Assembly: GCA_017998585.1 (NCBI GenBank)
Contig: JAGOCT010000155.1
Coordinates: 1-5,107, forward strand
Direction of reading: 5' to 3'
DNA from: Candidatus Cloacimonadota bacterium
GTDB lineage: Bacteria; Cloacimonadota; Cloacimonadia; Cloacimonadales; WRIO01
Length of the DNA: 5,107 nt
Positions 1 through 3,672 of the stretch are shown piece by piece. Numbering within the stretch: position 1 is the stretch's first letter; each line of letters begins with the position of its first letter. Position numbers and translations under genes: made by a program. Below the pieces are notes generated by a model, which was not told where the DNA came from, searched no databases, and saw only the letters and a list, made by a program, of their open reading frames with translations.

Positions 1-42
1 GGCAACATCATTGCTTTTTGTTTTACAAAAATGAGACTGCTA

Positions 43-92
43 ATATAAGCACCTGAAATTTTATAAAAAGTCAATAACTCAGGTGCTTATAT
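43..92. repeat. 14-bp perfect inverted repeat downstream of the 181-aa gene
   Basis: The arms are 43-56 (ATATAAGCACCTGA) and 79-92 (TCAGGTGCTTATAT). They are perfectly complementary and separated by a 22-nt AT-rich loop. The repeat lies 9 bp past the stop codon of the minus-strand gene at 102-647, where a transcript-ending or 3'-protecting hairpin would be expected. It is not a textbook intrinsic terminator: the stem is only moderately GC-rich, the loop is long, and no T-run follows directly on either strand (a short T-run appears about 10 nt later on the minus strand). It could be a weak or bidirectional terminator, an RNA-stabilising hairpin or a protein-binding site. The repeat is certain; its role is inference. 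Confidence 0.55.
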
Positions 93-101
93 ATCTAATT
101 T

Positions 102-647
102 CTAACCACCTTCTGCTTTAAGTATTAAGCATTTATGATCATGATTTGTAAGTAAACAAACATAAGCGCTTTCATAATTTAATTCTACGTCATATCCTGC
201 AGGGTGATTTAGTATATGATAAGCCTTTACTGGCTTGATTAGTTTTAACTGTATTGCACGACAAACAGATAAGTGATTTAATACACTTTGAAGAGTTAAC
301 AGACAATGAGATAAATTTTCATAAGCAATGGAAAAACGCTTGAGCAGTGCATGTACAAGCATCAAAAAAACAGAATAGGATGAAATACCCCTTTTTCTGA
401 GTACAGGATATTCTTTTTTGTACTTCAGAGCATATCCTGCCAGATCTTTCTTGAAATGTAGATTAAGTCCTTGCCAAAGTTCTTTTGCTATCTGATTAAT
501 CTGGATAATGGAGATATTTTGCGTCTGAAGGTTTCGGTGATTTAGTTTTCTGCTTACACAAATTCTGCCTTGTTGATACCAGGCAACATGTAAATAGCCA
601 ATTTTCTTTGGATAGTCATGTTGATGCTTATTCATAAATACTATCAT
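102..647 (-). CDS. Unrecognised basic 181-aa hypothetical protein
   Basis: I do not recognise this protein as a named family. The start at 647 is well supported: AAGGAG at 655-660 lies 7 nt upstream, whereas the next in-frame ATG (Met5, 633-635) would be 19 nt away. The stop is TAG at 102-104. No signal peptide or clear membrane segment is visible. Residues 12-34 look like short beta strands around a Lys-Lys-Ile-Gly turn and a Trp-Tyr-Gln-Gln-Gly motif. Residues 54-105 are strongly basic and probably helical, with Trp58-Gln-Gly, Phe65-Lys-Lys-Asp-Leu, Tyr80-Pro, Arg84-Lys-Arg-Gly-Ile-Ser-Ser-Tyr and a hydrophobic stretch ending in Lys103-Arg-Phe. The C-terminal third is rich in His, Leu and Asn. 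The basic character could suit nucleic-acid contact, but no known DNA- or RNA-binding fold is evident. From memory it resembles short repeated orphan proteins of Cloacimonadota genomes; this is unverified. It stands alone on the minus strand. Confidence 0.75.
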   Translation of the reverse strand: MIVFMNKHQHDYPKKIGYLHVAWYQQGRICVSRKLNHRNLQTQNISIIQINQIAKELWQGLNLHFKKDLAGYALKYKKEYPVLRKRGISSYSVFLMLVHALLKRFSIAYENLSHCLLTLQSVLNHLSVCRAIQLKLIKPVKAYHILNHPAGYDVELNYESAYVCLLTNHDHKCLILKAEGG

Positions 648-654
648 ATCTATT

Positions 655-660
655 CTCCTT
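655..660 (-). promoter_or_regulatory. Shine-Dalgarno site of the 181-aa gene
   Basis: AAGGAG on the minus strand, 7 nt before the ATG at 647-645. This near-consensus site decides between the two in-frame ATGs and is the best evidence that the orphan reading frame is translated. A TATAAT hexamer directly next to it (666-661) lies too close to be its -10 box, because transcription would then start inside or after the ribosome site. Confidence 0.75.
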
Positions 661-738
661 ATTATAATCTACTTTATTTTCATTTTAAAGCAAATTTATT
701 TTCGAATAATTCTCATATCTATCCTGTAGAAAACCTTT

Positions 739-768
739 TGATCAATAACTCACTACTTCCTGATCAAT
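739..768. repeat. Pair of TGATCAAT direct repeats, 22 bp apart
   Basis: TGATCAAT occurs at 739-746 and again at 761-768, a 22-bp period that puts both copies on nearly the same face of the helix. Each contains the palindrome TGATCA. They lie 92-121 bp upstream of the start codon of the minus-strand 181-aa gene, a suitable distance for an upstream regulatory site. The motif is short and AT-rich, so chance is quite possible. Confidence 0.3.
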
Positions 769-863
769 GTCTCCCAATTTAAAAAAGTAAAAAGAAATAA
801 AGTAAGAATGCAATAGGCAAGCAGTAAAATAGTTAAGAGTTCTCTGTACTGATATTAATATCA

Positions 864-1072
864 TTATGAACGGTAAGGTATTTCAAATTTTCTCAATTCA
901 CTCATTTTAGTTTTAAGTGATGCCTGGATAAGGCATGGGATTTTATCATAGAGCTTGTTTATATTTTGTGATTCAGCTCTCTTAATGACTTTAATGATGT
1001 TTGCAAACATTTCTAAATCTGATTAGAAACCAAACAAAAATGTAATTCAGATTGATTCAGTACTTGATTTTT
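864..1072 (-). pseudogene. Possible frameshifted remnant of a small minus-strand gene
   Basis: An open frame from ATG 1010-1008 to TAA 866-864 encodes 48 residues with protein-like composition (many Lys, Ile, Glu, amphipathic pattern; it ends in Phe-Glu-Ile-Pro-Tyr-Arg-Ser). It has no Shine-Dalgarno sequence. Upstream, a different frame from 1072 to 1016 encodes 19 more sensible residues (containing Asn-Gln-Ser-Glu-Leu-His-Phe) and stops at TAG 1015-1013. A one-base shift near 1016-1025 would join the two into one chain of about 67 residues. This suggests the tail of a decayed gene. I do not recognise the family, and an intact but short orphan or pure chance remain possible. Confidence 0.25.
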
Positions 1073-1142
1073 TCAAGAAAAAATAACACCTTAGTTTCTT
1101 ATATACTTTCGTATAAATATAAAGATATTTATTGTCATAATT

Positions 1143-1166
1143 AAAAAGCCTCCTTAACAGGAGGCT
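1143..1166 (-). terminator. Intrinsic terminator of the lipoprotein gene
   Basis: Perfect 8-bp stem (AGCCTCCT at 1147-1154 paired with AGGAGGCT at 1159-1166) with a 4-nt loop. On the minus strand it is followed at once by a five-T run (1147-1143), the first T being shared with the stem. It starts 22 nt beyond the stop codon of the gene at 1189-1977. This is a textbook Rho-independent terminator for minus-strand transcription. Confidence 0.9.
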
Positions 1167-1188
1167 CTAACTATTTATCAAATTCAGA

Positions 1189-1977
1189 TTACTTTACAGA
1201 ATCATTGATTTCCTGTGAAAGTTTCATCAGATTTTGAACTTCTTCTTTGGTAAAAGATTTTGTAGAATTTGGTTTAATGATTGTTTGAATATCTGTATAT
1301 TTAGCTTTAATAGTAGCGTACCATGGTTTTGATAAGATTTCTTGGTTCTCAATTTTATCAAAGTTATAGATAATACTTTCTAAAATACCTTTTTGATCAA
1401 GTATCTCAGTTTTTGGTGAAGAATAGTTGGTATTAATCAGAAAACAGATTCTGTTAAGTCCTTGAGTCCAGCCACCGATTTGAACTAAGGTGAGTAAGTC
1501 AAATTGTTGGGTTTCATATAAAGAAATTTCAATCTGATTTTTGTATTTATCGAGAGATATTTGCAGTTCTTCCCACTTATCTTGTTGTATTAAATTCAAT
1601 AACTCATCAGATAATTTTTGGACATCTTCTTTCACTCCAATCAATTTAGAAAAATCAATCATTGAATTGGCAATTTCTGTCAGTTTACTTTTGTTTCTGG
1701 ATTTGGTTGCAATAACGGCATCTGCAGTTAAATAACCAAGATAGTAAGAAGCTAAAAAGACATCACTGGTTTCATTTTTGTATTCAGTTTTTAGTGCTTT
1801 ATCAAAGTCGGCTTTTTGTAAATTATCCAGCGTATTAAACAATTCAGCAAAAGAAGGGAGATAGAAATTTCTGAATTCCACTTTTACAGTTCCCTGAGGT
1901 TCATTTGCTTTCTCTTTTTTTGCACAGGCAAAGAGTAAGACAGACACCATCATCAGTATGAGTATTCTTTTCAACAT
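1189..1977 (-). CDS. Putative helical lipoprotein of unknown function
   Basis: The gene encodes 262 residues, starting at ATG 1977-1975 behind GGAGG (1986-1982). A longer frame opens at 2037, but that ATG lies in the promoter and would bury the signal peptide. The N terminus is a lipoprotein signal peptide: Lys3-Arg4, a hydrophobic core to Leu15, then the lipobox Leu15-Phe-Ala-Cys18. The mature protein would be lipid-anchored at Cys18, followed by a charged Lys-rich linker. After a segment around residues 31-41, the rest is predicted mostly helical. Notable stretches are Tyr78-Tyr-Leu-Gly-Tyr-Leu-Thr-Ala-Asp (78-86), Ile102-Ala-Asn-Ser-Met-Ile-Asp (102-108), Lys134-Trp-Glu-Glu (134-137) and Gly168-Gly-Trp-Thr-Gln-Gly (168-173). 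I know no enzyme motif in it. It may be a helical-repeat or binding protein facing the periplasm; this is inference. It has its own promoter and terminator, so it is probably monocistronic. Confidence 0.88.
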   Translation of the reverse strand: MLKRILILMMVSVLLFACAKKEKANEPQGTVKVEFRNFYLPSFAELFNTLDNLQKADFDKALKTEYKNETSDVFLASYYLGYLTADAVIATKSRNKSKLTEIANSMIDFSKLIGVKEDVQKLSDELLNLIQQDKWEELQISLDKYKNQIEISLYETQQFDLLTLVQIGGWTQGLNRICFLINTNYSSPKTEILDQKGILESIIYNFDKIENQEILSKPWYATIKAKYTDIQTIIKPNSTKSFTKEEVQNLMKLSQEINDSVK

Positions 1978-2002
1978 ATTTCCTCCAATTATGATCTTAT
2001 TT

Positions 2003-2037
2003 TTGACAATATTACTAAAAATACGATATTGTGTCAA
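2003..2037. repeat. Inverted repeat overlapping the lipoprotein promoter
   Basis: ACAATAT (2006-2012) and ATATTGT (2026-2032) are exact inverted copies around a 13-bp centre. The outer bases TTGACA (2003-2008) and TGTCAA (2032-2037) are also complementary, but are offset by a two-base insertion in the right arm. The symmetry covers both the -35 and -10 boxes of the minus-strand promoter, so a dimeric regulator bound here would block polymerase. No regulator is identified. Confidence 0.4.
2009..2037 (-). promoter_or_regulatory. Sigma70-type promoter of the lipoprotein gene
   Basis: On the minus strand a perfect TTGACA (-35, 2037-2032) is followed by a 17-bp spacer and TAATAT (-10, 2014-2009, 4 of 6 consensus bases). 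Transcription would start near 2002, leaving a short leader of about 25 nt with GGAGG before the ATG at 1977. The element overlaps an inverted repeat (ACAATAT 2006-2012, ATATTGT 2026-2032) that could serve as an operator. Confidence 0.75.
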
Positions 2038-2169
2038 TAAATTTTATATTTTTTTTTTACATAGTCTATTGAGTGCTGTATATATTTTGAAAGCAGTAAG
2101 TTATAGAACATTCCATATGATCAGGTCGTTTAAACAGATTTTACATTCATTTAGGTATAATTTAAAGAA

Positions 2170-2189
2170 AGTGCCGTAAAAACGGCACT
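2170..2189 (-). terminator. Intrinsic terminator downstream of ackA
   Basis: A perfect 8-bp GC-rich stem (AGTGCCGT 2170-2177 with ACGGCACT 2182-2189) and a 4-nt loop. On the minus strand it is followed by TTCTTTAAATT, a slightly interrupted T-rich tail. It lies 65 nt beyond the ackA stop codon and separates ackA from the lipoprotein gene, so the two are probably separate transcripts. Confidence 0.85.
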
Positions 2190-2254
2190 AAACAGTATAC
2201 AGAAAGGGTAATTTTAAACCAAAAAATGAAATAAAATCATGAAAATTTGTTAAA

Positions 2255-3502
2255 TCAAATCTGATTTTCTTCAACTGTTTGTTCTATTAAATGATAAGTA
2301 TCTATGGAAATTTGTAATTCTTCATTTGTAGGAATAACCATTATCGTTACAGGAGAATAGGCAGTTGACACAATTCCTTCAGCAGATCCCTGAACTTTAT
2401 TTTTTTCATAATCCATAAAGATTCCGATGTTTTCAAGATTATGACAAATTCTTTCTCTCATCCTGGCACCATGTTGACCAATTCCGCCAGTGAAAACAAG
2501 CCCATCCACTTTCACCATGTTTGCCGAATACCCACCAATATATTTTCGGATTCTGTAAGAATAAATATCAAGTGCTTCTATTGCATTCTTATTATTGTTT
2601 TCAGCTTCTCTTTCTAAATCTCTTAAATCGTTTGAAATACCTGAAACACCCAGCAAACCTGATTTTTTATTCAAAATAGCGTTCAAATCCTGAGCAGTAT
2701 AACCTCTCTCCAACAAATAAAAGATAATTGAAGGATCCAGATCACCACTTCTTGTACCCATTAAAAGTCCTTCAAGTGGCGTAAATCCCATGGATGTTTC
2801 AACTGATTTTCCACTAGATATGGCAGTGATTGAAGCACCATTACCCAAATGACAGGTAATTAAATTGGTATTTTCAGCTGAACGTTTCATCAGACTTAAT
2901 GCCCTGTTTGCAACATAACGATGACTTGTTCCGTGAAACCCATAACGACGAATACGAAATTTATCATAAAATTCTCTTGGTAATCCATACATATAAGCAG
3001 CTGAAGGTAATGTTTGATGAAATGCTGTGTCAAAAACAGCAACCTGAGGTATAGCAGGCAGTAATTTTTCAAATATTCTGATACCCGTCAGATTAGGAGG
3101 ATTATGCAGTGGTGCCAGTTCAATATTTTCTTCAATTGCCTGAACAACAGAATCATCAATCACAATAGAGGAAGCATATTTTTCTCCTCCATGAACAACC
3201 CTGTGCCCTATGCCAGCAATTTCCTTCATTGATCCGATAAAACCATGATCCTTGTGAGTCAGAGCACTAATAAGTAATTCAATTGCGTGCTGGTGGTCTT
3301 TAATTTCTAGCGTATTTGCATACTTTCTTTCTTCAGCCTCTTGAGAAATTGTCGCACTCTTTTCACCAATACGTTCAATCAAGCCTTTTCCTAATGACTT
3401 TTGATCAGGCATATTAAATACTTCGTATTTCAAAGATGAACTACCGCAATTAATCACTAGAATTTTTTTACTTGGATTATCAGGCGTTTTTGATTTCACC
3501 AT
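2255..3502 (-). CDS. ackA: Acetate kinase (ATP:acetate phosphotransferase)
   Basis: Cytoplasmic enzyme that reversibly converts acetate + ATP to acetyl phosphate + ADP; in fermenters it mainly makes ATP from acetyl phosphate. Length is 415 residues (family about 400). The start at 3502 follows GGAGG (3511-3507) by 4 nt. The frame opens at 3607, but the extra 35 residues would overlap the promoter region. Family motifs in order: Val16-Ile-Asn-Cys-Gly-Ser-Ser-Ser-Leu-Lys25; Gly99-His-Arg101-Val-Val-His-Gly-Gly; Leu129-Ala-Pro-Leu-His133-Asn-Pro; Phe157-Asp158-Thr-Ala-Phe-His; Arg186-Tyr-Gly-Phe-His190-Gly-Thr-Ser-His; His218-Leu-Gly-Asn-Gly-Ala-Ser; Gly249-Thr-Arg251-Ser-Gly-Asp; Thr-Gly-Gly-Ile-Gly ending at 342; and Pro-Thr-Asn-Glu-Glu near the C terminus. 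The expected catalytic Asp, Arg and His residues are present. One oddity is Gln343, where most members have the Glu that contacts the metal. An 11- to 12-residue N-terminal extension precedes the usual start. No pta gene is adjacent. Confidence 0.97.
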   Translation of the reverse strand: MVKSKTPDNPSKKILVINCGSSSLKYEVFNMPDQKSLGKGLIERIGEKSATISQEAEERKYANTLEIKDHQHAIELLISALTHKDHGFIGSMKEIAGIGHRVVHGGEKYASSIVIDDSVVQAIEENIELAPLHNPPNLTGIRIFEKLLPAIPQVAVFDTAFHQTLPSAAYMYGLPREFYDKFRIRRYGFHGTSHRYVANRALSLMKRSAENTNLITCHLGNGASITAISSGKSVETSMGFTPLEGLLMGTRSGDLDPSIIFYLLERGYTAQDLNAILNKKSGLLGVSGISNDLRDLEREAENNNKNAIEALDIYSYRIRKYIGGYSANMVKVDGLVFTGGIGQHGARMRERICHNLENIGIFMDYEKNKVQGSAEGIVSTAYSPVTIMVIPTNEELQISIDTYHLIEQTVEENQI

Positions 3503-3551
3503 TTTTCCTCCATTATCAGACTTTTTCAGCCTTTTTTGTTTTATTAAGTAA

Positions 3552-3579
3552 AAAATATTTATGATTACAATTTTGGCAA
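3552..3579 (-). promoter_or_regulatory. Candidate ackA promoter
   Basis: On the minus strand TTGCCA (-35, 3579-3574, 5 of 6) is followed by a 16-bp spacer and TATTTT (-10, 3557-3552, 4 of 6). It would give a leader of about 45 nt before the ATG at 3502. The region is so AT-rich that other pairs can be drawn (for example TTGTAA with TAATAA), so this is only the best guess. Confidence 0.35.
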
Positions 3580-3608
3580 CATTTTTTTTAAAATTGTTAA
3601 AAAGCATC

Positions 3609-3637
3609 TTGACTTATTAGTAAAAAGGGTATATAAT
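3609..3637 (+). promoter_or_regulatory. Strong sigma70-type promoter of the chemoreceptor gene
   Basis: TTGACT (-35, 3609-3614, 5 of 6), a 17-bp spacer, and a perfect TATAAT (-10, 3632-3637). Transcription would start near 3644, about 29 nt before the ATG at 3673. Two copies of TTAGTAAAAA lie in the spacer and just after the -10 box, and could bind a regulator. The clear sigma70 form means there is no sign here of the sigma28 promoter that often drives chemoreceptor genes. Confidence 0.82.
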
Positions 3638-3647
3638 TTAGTAAAAA
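3617..3647. repeat. 10-bp direct repeat TTAGTAAAAA flanking the -10 box
   Basis: Exact copies at 3617-3626 (within the promoter spacer) and 3638-3647 (at the likely transcription start), with a 21-bp period, close to two helical turns. The placement suits a tandem operator that would occlude the promoter. The sequence is A-rich, so a chance origin cannot be excluded. Confidence 0.4.
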
Positions 3648-3662
3648 TTAGAGGGAGTATCA

Positions 3663-3667
3663 GGGGG
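3663..3667 (+). promoter_or_regulatory. Ribosome site deciding the chemoreceptor start
   Basis: GGGGG (within CAGGGGGA), 5 nt before ATG 3673-3675. It is not a perfect GGAGG, but its spacing favours the ATG at 3673 over the in-frame ATGs at 3682 and 3691. A further purine-rich GAGGGAG at 3651-3657 is too far upstream to serve. Confidence 0.55.
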
Positions 3668-3672
3668 ATAAA

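Larger units (their letters stand above)
661..1142. other. Intergenic region without a confident gene
   Basis: About 480 bp of AT-rich DNA between the ribosome site of the 181-aa gene and the terminator of the lipoprotein gene. I find no tRNA-like cloverleaf, rRNA, riboswitch or long reading frame. It contains short stem-loops and repeats: two TGATCAAT copies (739-746, 761-768), a 12-bp palindrome GATATTAATATC (851-862), CTTGA/TCAAG arms (1063-1067, 1073-1077) and TATAC/GTATA arms (1102-1106, 1111-1115). It also holds a possible decayed minus-strand gene at 864-1072. The promoter of the 181-aa gene must lie in its left part, but I cannot pick a convincing -35/-10 pair. One weak option on the minus strand is TTATTC (709-704) with TAAAAT (687-682), 16 bp apart. 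Confidence 0.5.

Noticed and set aside
1..8. GGCAACAT seen three times (1-8, 582-589, 3575-3582)
   Set aside because: The copies sit in unrelated contexts (window edge, coding sequence, promoter) with no regular spacing; probably chance.
15..31. 7-bp inverted repeat TTTTTGT/ACAAAAA
   Set aside because: It is an AT-only-like stem at the window edge with no assignable gene; not stable enough to call.
661..666. TATAAT on the minus strand beside the ribosome site
   Set aside because: Transcription from it would begin within or after the Shine-Dalgarno sequence, so it cannot serve the 181-aa gene.
724..768. Short minus-strand peptide containing Leu-Leu-Ile-Lys-Arg-Phe, similar to Leu-Leu-Lys-Arg-Phe in the 181-aa protein
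   Set aside because: Only about six residues match, with no DNA similarity, so a paralogue remnant is not supported.
1541..1735. 64-codon plus-strand open frame
   Set aside because: It lies wholly inside the lipoprotein gene on the opposite strand, and the minus-strand gene has full expression signals.
1978..2037. Longer lipoprotein N terminus from the ATG at 2037
   Set aside because: That ATG overlaps the -35 box and would place 20 residues before a standard signal peptide; GGAGG supports 1977.
1958..2179. 73-codon plus-strand open frame
   Set aside because: It overlaps the lipoprotein signal peptide, its promoter and the ackA terminator; its hydrophobic look comes from AT-rich DNA and it has no good ribosome site.
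3503..3607. Longer AckA N terminus from the ATG at 3607
   Set aside because: The extra 35 residues have no counterpart in the family, and a GGAGG site precedes the internal ATG at 3502.
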